A DNA stretch of 64,000 nt from Siphonodentalium dalli (taxonomy: Eukaryota; Mollusca; Scaphopoda; Gadilida; Siphonodentaliidae). Shown here piece by piece: positions 11,096 to 23,600 of this stretch (positions are counted from its first letter, which is position 1; every line of letters begins with the position of its first letter). The notes under the pieces were generated by a model that did not search any database, had not been told where the DNA came from, and saw nothing but the letters and a program-made list of their open reading frames with translations. The position numbers and the translations under genes were made by a program. The stretch spans positions 74,490,705 to 74,554,704 of the forward strand of contig CP136067.1 in the NCBI GenBank assembly GCA_032622095.1, in the 5' to 3' direction.

Positions 11096-14000
11096 TTATA
11101 CTACTTACTGCTAATCTTGTGGTTCTTAACTTGTCCAAAATTAATCAGATCAGTTTTCTCTGGATTCACTGAAGAAGGAAAATTGTGATAATTGACAGAT
11201 TAACTAAGTGTATATTCCTTTATTATTACACATGATATTGTTGCTGAAGAGAAAGTATTATTTAAACTGTGGCTTCGAGGAAGGAACCTTATAATTGACA
11301 GTCAGTCCTTATTCAGACTCTCACCTGACTGGAGAGAATGCATGAGCTAGTGGTGGGCAGTATTCATGTTAAAAATAAGAACTATTTAAAAAAAAAATAG
11401 CACCTACCTGCCAAGTGCTCAAACTACCAGGTTGCGAAATAGCTTGAAAAAATCACTATGGCCATGCAAAGTCAATTTCCCATTCCTCAGGGTCGCACAC
11501 ATGGTTCCAAAAATTTATAAAATATTTCATGGTAATTGAACATGGTACTTAAATTGTTATGTAACAGTTTTACTCACCTACCTACCCTATTTTTTTCTTC
11601 AGTCCATTAGCAAAAACAAAGGTATTGTTTTATGCCTAAATGGATATGTATTCTCCCACATATGTTTTCTGACTTCAATAATACATGTACAACAATGCAG
11701 AAACACTCATGAGGATATCTGGAGCAAACAAACATTTTTATATCAGGATATCTCATGCACATTCTGTTGTTTTCCAAAGAATCCATATTTCAAAATTCAT
11801 TCTTTCACATACATCACTGCCCTTTCACCATAACTCATGAGAACATCCCATAAACCCTATCATCACCCCAAATCAACATAGCTATGATAGCTAGAACCCT
11901 CCCCCCCCCCCATGTTCCACCCACAACATACCAGTTTCATGCAGTATCTATGCAAGATTAAAGCTGCTCTGGACCAGTAGCTATTTATTTTAGTTTATTC
12001 ATCTCTATTAAACTACAAAATGTAGTTAGGGATTGATTACATGTAAATAGGCAAATAGGAACTAATAAAAGCAGCAAGTCCAAGGCAGCTTTGACCATGC
12101 ACGGAAACACTCTAACACATTCTATTGAGTCATGTCAACAATCTCATTCTGTAGGAATATCTTGATTTCAAGATCAAGTAGTCTCTGTTCTTCAAAAACA
12201 AGCATATGTCACAAGTTATACTGCTTACGAATGATATAAGGGCCTACAAAAAACATTTTGTTCACTTAATATGAATAGATTGATTAAAAAGTACCAATTA
12301 TGGCTGCTGATCTGATATGTCTCCTAGAAATAAAAAATAAAAACAAAATTCACATGCTTTTCAAAATATTTTGGCCTGAGAAACGGGAAATTGACTTTGC
12401 GTGGCCTAATGGCTCCAAAAATGGCAAAATGGAATTGGCTTCGTAAAAATAAGAACACCTCTGCATATAGTAGAGATGGTGCAGTCAACGCACTCCATCA
12501 ACTGAATTAGTTACAGCAATAGTGTACAAAGACTTAGTCTTGTCAGGGTGTATATAATTTCACAAAGATGATGACATTTTCCATTAATATACTTTGTTCA
12601 TAAACAAAAGAGTGTGCACGTTTCTCAGACAAATTAGAGTAGAGTTTAGCAATAGTAAAGTTATATCATTTGAGTTGTTCTTCAAACTTGATATCATTTC
12701 AAGTGATGAGCTGATATGTAAAGCATTCATTGAGCCTCATATCACGCCAGTGTATTGTTACATCGCGCAAGTCCGTTGGGCCTTTCGACCGGAGTCGCCG
12801 CTGCAGCCGCGAATAGAAATCGAATCGATTAAGCATTTCGAAAGTTTGGCCTCTAAGGCGAGAAGTCGGTGCACGGATGGGGGAGTAAACTTACATAAAA
12901 GAAACATATACAGTCGCAAAACTGTTTGCGCCATCGTCAGCTGAGCACTTTCATTGATAACTTTTTCGGCATAACATTATAATCATGGGCAGGGTTCACA
13001 TTTTTTTCTTCGAAAATGGCATTTGGCCACATATTTCGGCCAAAATGTTTCAAGGCGAAAGCCAGCAATACCTCTCACATTATCATCTACATGAAATCCT
13101 TAATTCGTCAACAAGAAATCAGCAGTTGCTTGCCTGTGTATGGATAACAATTTATCAAAAATCACACATGCTTACTTAATTAGCTGTCAGAATGGCGTAA
13201 TGTCTTAATCAATTCACAATACATTACTATTTTGTGGCTGCAAGACAAGACAATGTAGGCAAAATAGTGCTCAAATATGTTGATATAAGTTATCAGCTAG
13301 ATCAGTTTCAGATTTTGCGGTTCTCATCTGTGCATATTTCCACTGTTATTTTTGCGAGTGTGTTTTATATTTTCAATTTTCAATTTTCAATTATATTTTC
13401 AATGATCCTATATTTTGGTTTTCAATTCAGCCAATGTTTCTGAAATATGGCCATACAAATTCAGAAATGGCAAAATAATTGGCCCAACAAATTTTCTGGC
13501 CAATGTGAGTCCTCATCACGGGTGAAGCATGTGCATAATAAGATTAAATTATGATTGACTACTTGTGAGATGCGAGAATGAACAGCTCTTCAAAAGGCTT
13601 TATAAGTTATAAGTATTTATAATATCACAGACTCCCTAACCACCCTCAAGTCCCTCATCTTGACTGTTTATATCAAGATAGTTCTCATCACAACTGTATT
13701 AATTCATTGTGCTACAGTATTTTCTCAATGAGTTGAAACATTGCGTGATGGCATATGGCACATGAGCTTGATATGAGACCATATCATTTCCAGAGTGTGT
13801 TTGTTATAACCTAGCATATTGAGCATAGAAATTCAAACCAATTTTTATCTTTGATAATCGGTAAAAGAAAAGGTTCAACCACACGGTCTGATAATTATTC
13901 AATGGAAGGCCGAATTCCGATTATCAGCACATCACTAGTCATCCCCTCATAGCATCAAGGAAGTCAAAAACAAGGTTTGAGCACCGAAGATTTTTGCCTT

Positions 14001-14160
14001 AAATAGTGATCAGAAAATAATTTCAAATTTAATGGTTTTGAAATATTGTTATGGAAGAGGAATTGTTTGATGTTCACACTTGGGTAAAAATAAATTGGAC
14101 AAACCTGGTTTTCGAACTCTTGCTGTGATATTGTTATAGAAGATCCATATACCAAACAAG
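11096..14160. other. E9-E10 intron; missing exon expected somewhere in 9266-15000
   Basis: The segment has A/T-rich sequence, TTTGGC-rich repeats (12985-13510) and a duplicated GGGAAATTGACTTTGC phrase at about 11470 and 12388. A phase-1/phase-1 NUP210 exon of perhaps 45-75 bp should lie between E9 and E10. I could not identify it with confidence. Confidence 0.5.
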
Positions 14161-14812
14161 AAAGTGTCCATGACAATATAACTTAACTTTGAGAGGGGGT
14201 AATGTCATACATTACAGTCAATGGAGCGACAAGGAATGCAGACAGTTGAAATTTAAGTAATATTAGAGGTCAACACAAAGAGCCATACAAATTTGAGGAT
14301 CAATTGGATGGAAAACATTGGCTGTAGTACATGCCAAAATATTTATTAATGTAAAGATTAAGATCCAAGATTGGTGCCAGCAGCAATGTTTTTGATAGAA
14401 ATTTTTTCAAATTTGATAGCTCCCATCCAGAAATCATCCTAAAAATGCCTGTAAACTTTCAAAACATTTCCAATACACCGGTATATGTGAGCAGCATTCA
14501 AATATGAAATCCAAGATGGCCACTGATGGAAAAATGGTGATGGTGGCTCCAATCTAGAGGTCACCCTGAAGATCCATATGAAGTTTGGTTACGATTGGAT
14601 GTGAGATGTGGCCCGTATGGTGTGCTGAAGGATTTAGTTATGAAAAGAGTAAATTCCAAGATCTCTGCCATGTTTTTTTATCAAAATTTTGAAATGTTAG
14701 ATGGCTCCCACCTTGTGGTCACTAATAAGATCCATATGAAATTTGGTGATGATTGGATGAGGCCCATGGGTTGTGCTGAAGGAAATTGTTGCCGGACGGA
14801 CTAACAGATAAA
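14161..14812 (+). mobile_element. R1 element, 5' end and three core units, 3' end lost
   Basis: It starts AAAGTGTCCATGACAATATA, a mutated form of the R1 palindrome, then ATACATTACAGTCAATGGAG as at 17660. Three units follow, with GATCCATATGAAGTTTGGT, ATTTAGTTATG and AATCCAAGATGGCC. It breaks off near GCCGGACGGACTAACAG at about 14800. It lies directly beside exon E9. Confidence 0.7.
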
Positions 14813-15000
14813 AGATTGCCAACCAATAGCCCAAACTTGATTTTGTCGAGTTGAGCTAGTGAATGCAATCGGTTGACGATTGTTTGTTATCGTGCTAAAG
14901 ATCTTAAAATTGCCAAAAATAAAAAATAGCATGTCTGCTGGCCAAATTGATGTTAGATAGTAAAGTAACAGGTTCAACTGCCTTAATTAAATCTACTCAC

Positions 15001-15112
15001 ATTCCTGGAAGAAACCAGAAGGGTCAATGACCCAAGGTGCAGGTCCCCCGGAAAATATGATATCCTTGGACGATCCAACTGCAACTACAGCCTCTAAGTC
15101 TGGATCAATTGC
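15001..15112 (-). CDS. NUP210: NUP210 exon (E9)
   Basis: The 112-bp exon has acceptor AAATTTCAG and donor GAAT|GTGAGT. It starts at phase 0 and ends with one base. It reads AIDPDLEAVVAVGSSKDIIF, then SGGPAPWVIDPSGFFQE, matching the AVDP...[25 protein letters not shown] block of vertebrate NUP210, one of the best conserved stretches. The next exon should begin with two bases that complete a codon starting with T; it was not found. Confidence 0.96.
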
Positions 15113-15879
15113 CTGAAATTTAAATGCACTCAGACACTAGAGGTGATAATGCATGAAACTCGTGGTCTGATGCTTTTATGAATCGTAGGTTCCTTTCGGG
15201 AACTTCAAAATGATGAATTTCTGCATCAGTATCATTGATTGGAGGCAGAAACGAAACAATAGGTGGACAAGTTCTGACAGTTAAATTTTTCAAACAAATT
15301 TTACACATTACTGCTGCTGTTCTCCAAGTTTGTTAAGTAACTTACAAATCTGCAATGAAAAGTTAGCATGCTACTTACCAACCTGCACTGAGCGGTCGTG
15401 TTGAACAATGGTGATTAGACATAGTGAGTGAGATCCACCACCACAGCTAAACCGCTTCGGCAGAGTGAACTCTCAAGAGGCAACTGCTGTCAATTATCCA
15501 ACCAGACTACATCAGAAGTAGGACAAATTTTGCAATACAAATTTCATCCAGCAGGAAAACTGAACTGTCAGGGGCACAATGACAGGGTGGTTGGATGTCC
15601 AACTTAGAATATTCAACTAAACTCTCATGCTCCAAGTCTGGAAAATAATGTTTGCACCCCTTGCACTGAAAGTATCCAGCTTGTACTCAACGGGAAGAGG
15701 ATGTTCCTCTAAGTTATAAGAACTTGTCCTCCAATCCCCCAGTCTCTGTACCATCTTATGATAATAAAATATGTTTAAATCAAACATTTTAACTTGATCA
15801 ACACCTTCTATATGCTTAGAAATTATTAAAAAGCACAATGTTTTACTATTGACGTGAACATGCAGACAGTGAGCCAAAT

Positions 15880-16085
15880 TTCCAAGTAAAAAAAGTGGGA
15901 TAACTCCACATAAAAAAGTCGGATGGACCTCAGGTGCACAGTTTTCCATGGTACTAAATATCTGACAAGTTCAAAAACAAATTGTCCGAAAAATGTAGGA
16001 ATAAAAAGTTGAGTCTATGGACAGATCGACAGACAGATGGATGGACAGACGGAGGCTCAAGCTGATTCTTATATAGCCCACCAAA
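15880..16085 (+). repeat. R5 repeat, one module plus tail
   Basis: The landmarks are the same as at 9020: GTGCACAGTTTTCCATGGTA, ATGTAGGAATAAAAAGTTG, a GACAGATGGATGGACAGACG tract and CAAGCTGATTCTTATATAGC. Confidence 0.6.
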
Positions 16086-16540
16086 CAGAAATATGTATTC
16101 AGTGTTTGATACCTCTTGACACAGCACCAATATGTTTTATAAAGTGTATTTCTGACAAAGCCAGTAGCTTTGTGCTGCTAAACAGATTTACTTGAATCCA
16201 GCAAAATGACACATTATCAGCAGCCTATCAAAATACCAAACAAAATTCAATTTAATTGTCCCTCAAGATTTGTGTCCTTTTATATAACATTAATTCTAGA
16301 CTTGACTGAATATTTCCCCCAGCTTTATAAACAATGTTTTTATGCATTTTGGTGTTTATCAAAAGCAAGAATGATTCCACAATATCAATAACCCAGAATG
16401 TCTTTTAAGTATGCAACATACATGCTGTTCCAGACTAGAGCATGAAGAGGAAATTGAAGAAAGAGAAGCTATATCTAGGGCACATTAGACTATGTGTATG
16501 TGTGATGCGGTTGCCTTGTTCCATTTCAGAAGAATAAAAC

Positions 16541-17608
16541 GAGAGGCCGATCACGATCGGCAGATGTTAACCCATCCCTTGGCGATAAAAATTTAATATG
16601 ATCGGATAAATGAGAGTTTTGGTGTTGAATTATAGAGTATACTGTTATGTACTATTATAGACAAATGTACATAACACAAATTATTGGAATTTATGGGTCA
16701 CTGGCATTTATATAAGAGAATGCACTGGTACAGGATCTGTAATGCTAAACCGCCACAGCCAGCAAATGTGTAGGTGTGACCTGGACATGGAATACTTGGG
16801 TTAAGAGAGTCCAATTTAAGTTTACAATAATAATGTGTCCTAGTATACAGATAAGCAACCTCACCACTCACCCATTAATATCAATTATATAGCAGAGCTG
16901 TCAAAATATCACAGGAATTGTTTATGTTGAACACTGACCTCTGTATTAAACCAATAACAATTATAATGACCTCAGACCGTCTGAAGATATAACTCTGCAG
17001 CAGAGATGTCTACTGTTAATATCATGTGATGTTTATTGTTGAATCTTTATTTTAAATTAGATACCATAGCCTTCTTTATCAGATTATTTGCACATTGGCA
17101 TAAGAGACATCAGAAAATAATATAGCCTTATCAATAGCTAAGTAGTCCAAAGGCAATTGGTGAATTGGATTTAATGTTGCTCCAAACAGATTTACCAGTA
17201 CATAACACAAGATTTTGGACCGATTTAATCAAATTTGGTGTGGTGATTCGGGGTACCCTTGGCAGAGTATAATGGTGTTAGTTTTTCAAATTTTTTTAAC
17301 TTAAAAACTTTTTAATTATTTAAAAACATTAAAGGTCCACATTGGAAATCTTTTTATCAACTTTTATCATAATCATCAATATCTAAATGAAAACAAATGA
17401 CAATGTCAATGACATTTTTTTTATTATTATTATAAAAGTTAAAAGTAAATTTTTTTTTAAATCGATTATATTTTTCAATTTTTTGCATTACTCGTAAAGT
17501 GTCTACGGACAGACAGACGGACAGACAGACAGACAGACAGACGAACGACGAGTGGTCAATCCGGGCAACGACACTATGTTTACCATACTATGGTATGGGT
17601 AAACATAA
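16541..17608 (+). mobile_element. R2 element, longest copy, abutting the R1 array
   Basis: The element starts GAGAGGCCGATCACGATCGG, with the palindrome GCCGATCACGATCGGC, followed by GATGTTAACCCATCCCTTGG. It ends with an (ACAG)n tract (17508-17542), AACGACGAGTGGTCAATCC, and the hairpin GTTTACCATAC/GGTATGGGTAAAC. The 3' hairpin contains the inverse of the 5' ATGTTTAACCCATACC motif. The middle matches the copy at 2322, apart from an extra ~195 bp near 16815-17010. R1 begins within three bases of its right end. Confidence 0.8.
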
Positions 17609-17610
17609 TG

Positions 17611-20600
17611 AAAGTGTCAATGACACTGTAGCTCAACTTGGAAAGGGAATAATTTAATGTATTACAGTCAATGGAGCGATTAGGAATGTGGAAAGTTGAA
17701 TGTCTAATACTAGTTTATAGACATGAAGAGAAAAGTAAAATCCAAGATGGCATGTTTTCGGCCGAATGACCCCAAAATGAGTCGTTCCGATCTACATGTC
17801 ATCGTTAACATTCATGACAAATTTTATGACGATCAGACTAAAGGTACGACATGTAGCCCGTGCTAAAGGATTTAGTCATACAAAGAGTAAAATCCAAGAT
17901 GGCTGCTGACGGCCATGTTTTTTGGGCGAATGACCCCAAAATGACTCGTTCCCATCTAAATGTCATTATTAACATTCTTGACAAATTTTATGATGATCAG
18001 ACTAAAGGTACGACCTGCAGCCCGTGCTAAAGAATTTAGTCATACAAAGAGTAAAATCCAAGATGGCTACTGGCGGCCATGTTTTTGGGCCGAATGACCC
18101 CAAAATTACTCGTTCCCATCTACATGTCAATATTAACATCCATGACAAATTTCATGATGATCAGACGAACAGTACGACCTGTGGCCCGTGCTAATGGATT
18201 AAATTTTGAAATCCAAGATGGCCGCTGGCGGCCATGTTTTTTGTCCGAATGACCCCAAAATGATTCGTTCCCATCTACATTCCAATTTCAACAACCATTA
18301 CAAATTTTAACATGATCAGACTAAAGGTACGACCTGTATCCCGTGCTAAAGGATTTAGTCATACAAAGAGTAAAATAAAAGATGGCTGCTGGCGGCCATG
18401 TTTTTTGGCCGAATGACCCCAAAATGACTCATTCCCATCTACATGTCATTATTAACATCCATGACAAATTTTATGATGATCAGACTAAAGGTACGACCTG
18501 CAGCTCGTGCTAAAGAATTTAGTCATACAAAGAGTAATATCCAAGATGGCTGCTGGCGGCCATGTTTTTTGGCCGAATGACCCCAAAATTACTCGTTCCC
18601 ATCTACATGTCATTGTTAACATCCATGACAAATTTTATGATGATCAAACTAAAGGTACGACCTGCAGCTCGTGCTAAAGAATTTAGTCATACAAAGAGTA
18701 ATATCCAAGATGGCTGCTGGCGGCATGTTTTTTGGGCAAATGACCCCAAAATGACTCGTTCTCATCTACATGTCATTATTAACATTCTTGACAAATTTTA
18801 TGATGATCAGACGAACAGTACGACCTGTGGCCCGTGCTAATGGATTAAATTTTGAATCCAAGATGGCCACTGGCGTCGATGTTTTTTGTCCGAATGACCC
18901 CAAAATTACTCGTTCCCATCTACATGTCATTGTTAACATCCATGACAAATTTCATGATGATCAGACGAACAGTACGACCTGTGGCCCGTGCTAATGGATT
19001 AAATTTTGAATCCAAGATGGCCGCTGCTGGCCATGTTTTTTATCCGAATGACACCAAAATGACTCGTTCCCATCTACATTCCAATTTCAATCGCCATGAC
19101 AAATTTTATGATGATCAGACTAAAGGTACGACCTGTAGCCCGTGCTAAAGGATTTAGTCATACAAAGAGTAAAATCCAAAATGGCTGCTGGCGGCATGTT
19201 TTTTGGGCAAATGACCCCAAAATGACTCGTTCCCATCTACATGTCATTGTTAACATTCTTGACAAATTTTATGATGATCATACTAAAAGTACGACCTGTA
19301 GCCCGTGCTAAAGAATTTAGTCATACAAAGAGTAAAATCCAAGATGGCTGCTGACGGCCATGTTTTTGGGCCGAATGACCCCAAAATTACTCGTTCCCAT
19401 CTACATCTGAATGTTAACATCCATGACAAATTTCATAATGATCAGACAAACAGTACGACCTGTGGCCCGTGCTAATGGATTAAATTTTGAAATCCAAGAT
19501 GGCCGCTGGCGGCCATGTTTTTTATCCGAATGACCCCAAAATGACTCGTTCCCATCTACATTCCAATTTCAATAGCCATGACAAATTTTATGATGATCAA
19601 ACTAAAGGTACGACCTGCAGCTCGTGCTAAAGAATTTGGTCATACAAAGAGTAATATCCAAGATGGCTGCTGGCGGCCATGTTTTTTGGCCGAATGACCC
19701 CAAAATTACTCGTTCCCATCTACATGTCAATATTATCATCCATGACAAATTTCATGATGATCAGACGAACAGTACGACCTGTGGCCCGTGCTAATGGATT
19801 AAATTTTGAAATCCAAGATGGCCACTGGCGTCGATGTTTTTTGTCCGAATGACCCCAAAATTACTCGTTCCCATCTACATTCCAATTTCAACAACCATGA
19901 CAAATGTTATGATGATCAGACTAAAGGTACGACCTGTAGCTCGTGCTAAAGGATTTAGTCATACAAAGAGTAAAATCCAAGATGGCTGCTGGCGGCCATG
20001 TTTTTTGACCGAATGACCCCAAAATGACTCGTTCCCATCTACATGTCATTATTAACATTCTTGACAAATTTTATGATGATCAGACTAAAAGTAGGACCTG
20101 TAGCCCGTGCTAAAGGATTTAGTCATACAAAGAGTAAAATCCAAGATGGCTGCTGGCGGCCATGTTTTTTGGCCGAGTGACCCCAAAATGACTCGTTCCC
20201 ATCTACATGTCATTATTAACATTCTTGACAAATTTTATGATGATCAGACTAAAGGTACGACCTGCAGCCCGTGCTAAAGAATTTAGTCATACAAAGAGTA
20301 AAATCAAAGATGGCTGCTGGCGGCCATGTTTTTTGGCCGAATGACCCCAAAATTACTCATTCCCATCTACATGTCAATATTATCATCCATGACAAGTTTC
20401 ATGATGATCAGACGAACAGTACGACCTGTGGCCCGTGCTAATGGATTAAATTTTGATATCCAAGATGGCCGCTGGTGGCCATGTTTTTTTATCCGAATGA
20501 CCCCAAAATTACTCGTTCCCATCTACATTCCAATTTCAATAGCCATGACAAATTTTATGATGATCAGACTAAAGGTACGACCTGTAGCCCGTGCTAAAGG

Positions 20601-23600
20601 ATTTAGTCATACAAAGAGTAAAATCCAAAATGGCTGCTGGCGGCATGTTTTTTGGGCAAATGACCCCAAAATGACTCGTTCTCATCTACACGTCATTATT
20701 AACATTCTTGACAAATTTTATGATGATCAGACTAAAAGTAGGACCTGTAGCCCGTGCTAAAGGATTTAGTCATACAAAGAGTAAAATCCAAGATGGCTGC
20801 TGGCGGCCATGTTTTTTTGGCCGAATGACCCCAAAATGACTCGTTCCCATCTACATGTCATTGTTAACATTCTTGACAAATTTTATGATGATCATACTAA
20901 AAGTACGACCTGTAGCCCGTGCTAAAGAATTTAGTCATACAAAGAGTAAAATCCAAGATGGCTGCTGACGGCCATGTTTTTGGGCCGAATGACCCCAAAA
21001 TTACTCGTTCCCATCTACATGTGAATGTTAACATCCATGACAAATTTCATAATGATCAGACAAACAGTACGACCTGTGGCCCGTGCTAATGGATTAAATT
21101 TTGAAATCCAAGATGGCCGCTGGCGGCCATGTTTTTTATCCGAATGACCCCAAAATGACTCGTTCCCATCTACATTCCAATTTCAATAGCCATGACAAAT
21201 TTTATGATGATCAGACTAAAGGTACGACCTGTAGCCCGTGCTAAAGGATTTAGTCATACAAAGAGTAAAATCCAAAATGGCTGCTGGCGGCCATGTTTTT
21301 TGGCAGAGTGACCCCAAAATGACTCGTTCCCATCTACATGTCATTATTAACATTCTTGACAAATTTTATGATGATCAGACTAAAGGTACGACCTGCAGCC
21401 CGTGCTAAAGAATTTAGTCATACAAAGAGTAAAATCAAAGATGGCTGCTGGCGGCCATGTTTTTTGGCCGAATGACCCCAAAATTACTCATTCCCATCTA
21501 CATGTCAATATTATCATCCATGACAAGTTTCATGATGATCAGACGAACAGTACGACCTGTGGCCCGTGCTAATGGATTAAATTTTGATATCCAAGATGGC
21601 CGCTGGTGGCCATGTTTTTTATCCGAATGACCCCAAAATTACTCGTTCCCATCTACATTCCAATTTCAATAGCCATGACAAATTTTATGATGATCAGACT
21701 AAAGGTACGACCTGTAGCCCGTGCTAAAGGATTTAGTCATACAAAGAGTAAAATCCAAAATGGCTGCTGGCGGCATGTTTTTTGGGCAAATGACCCCAAA
21801 ATGACTCGTTCTCATCTACATGTCATTATTAACATTCTTGACAAATTTTATGATGATCAGACTAAAAGTAGGACCTGTAGCCCGTGCTAAAGGATTTAGT
21901 CATACAAAGAGTAAAATCCAAGATGGCTGCTGGCGGCCATGTTTTTTGGCCGAATGACCCCAAAATGACTCGTTCCCATCTACATGTCATTGTTAACATT
22001 CTTGACAAATTTTATGATGATCATACTAAAAGTACGACCTGTAGCCCGTGCTAAAGAATTTAGTCATACAAAGAGTAAAATCCAAGATGGCTGCTGGCGG
22101 CCATGTTTTTTGGCCGAATGACCCCAAAATGACTCGTTCCCATCTACATGTCATTGTTAACATTCTTGACAAATTTTATGATGATCAGACTAAAGGTACG
22201 ACCTGCAGCTCGTGCTAAAGAATTTAGTCATACAAAGAGTAATATCCAAGATGGCTGCTGGCGGCCATGTTTTTTGGCCGAATGACCCCAAAATTACTCG
22301 TTCCCATCTACATGTCATTGTTAACATCCATGACAAATTTTATGATGATCAAACTAAAGGTACGACCTGCAGCTCGTGCTAAAGAATTTAGTCATACAAA
22401 GAGTAATATCCAAGATGGCTGCTGGCGGCATGTTTTTTGGGCAAATGACCCCAAAATGACTCGTTCTCATCTACATGTCATTATTAACATTCTTGACAAA
22501 TTTTATGATGATCAGACGAACAGTACGACCTGTGGCCCGTGCTAATGGATTAAATTTTGAATCCAAGATGGCCACTGGCGTCGATGTTTTTTGTCCGAAT
22601 GACCCCAAAATTACTCGTTCCCATCTACATTCCAATTTCAAAAACCATGACAAATTTTATGATGATCAGACTAAAAGTAGGACCTGTAGCCCGTGCTAAA
22701 GGATTTAGTCATACAAAGAGTAAAATCCAAGATGGCTGCTGGCGGCCATGTTTTTTGGCCGAGTGACCCCAAAATGACTCGTTCCCATCTACATGTCATT
22801 ATTAACATTCTTGACAAATTTTATGATGATCAGACTAAAAGTAGGACCTGTAGCCCGTGCTAAAGAATTTAGTCATACAAAGAGTAAAATCCAAGATGGC
22901 CGCTGCTGGCCATGTTTTTTATCCGAATGACACCAAAATGACTCGTTCCCATCTACATTCCAATTTCAATCGCCATGACAAATTTTATGATGATCAGACT
23001 AAAGGTACGACCTGTAGCCCGTGCTAAAGGATTTAGTCATACAAAGAGTAAAATCCAAAATGGCTGCTGGCGGCATGTTTTTTGGGCAAATGACCCCAAA
23101 ATGACTCGTTCCCATCTACATGTCATTGTTAACATTCTTGACAAATTTTATGATGATCATACTAAAAGTACGACCTGTAGCCCGTGCTAAAGAATTTAGT
23201 CATACAAAGAGTAAAATCCAAGATGGCTGCTGACGGCCATGTTTTTGGGCCGAATGACCCCAAAATTACTCGTTCCCATCTACATCTGAATGTTAACATC
23301 CATGACAAATTTCATAATGATCAGACAAACAGTACGACCTGTGGCCCGTGCTAATGGATTAAATTTTGAAATCCAAGATGGCCGCTGGCGGCCATGTTTT
23401 TTATCCGAATGACCCCAAAATGACTCGTTCCCATCTACATTCCAATTTCAATAGCCATGACAAATTTTATGATGATCAAACTAAAGGTACGACCTGCAGC
23501 TCGTGCTAAAGAATTTGGTCATACAAAGAGTAATATCCAAGATGGCTGCTGGCGGCCATGTTTTTTGGCCGAATGACCCCAAAATTACTCGTTCCCATCT

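Noticed and set aside
12095-12185. Minus-strand frame reading EEQRLLDLEIKIFLQ then a stop, reminiscent of coiled-coil tails of transposon-derived DNA-binding proteins
   Set aside because: Too short (about 25 residues) and isolated to support a pseudogene call.
12594-12944. 116-codon plus-strand frame in a locally GC-richer stretch
   Set aside because: No family recognised, no convincing splice context, and wrong strand for NUP210.
17500-17545. (ACAG)n tracts treated as independent microsatellites
   Set aside because: They occupy the same position just before the 3' tail in each R2 copy, so they are part of the element.
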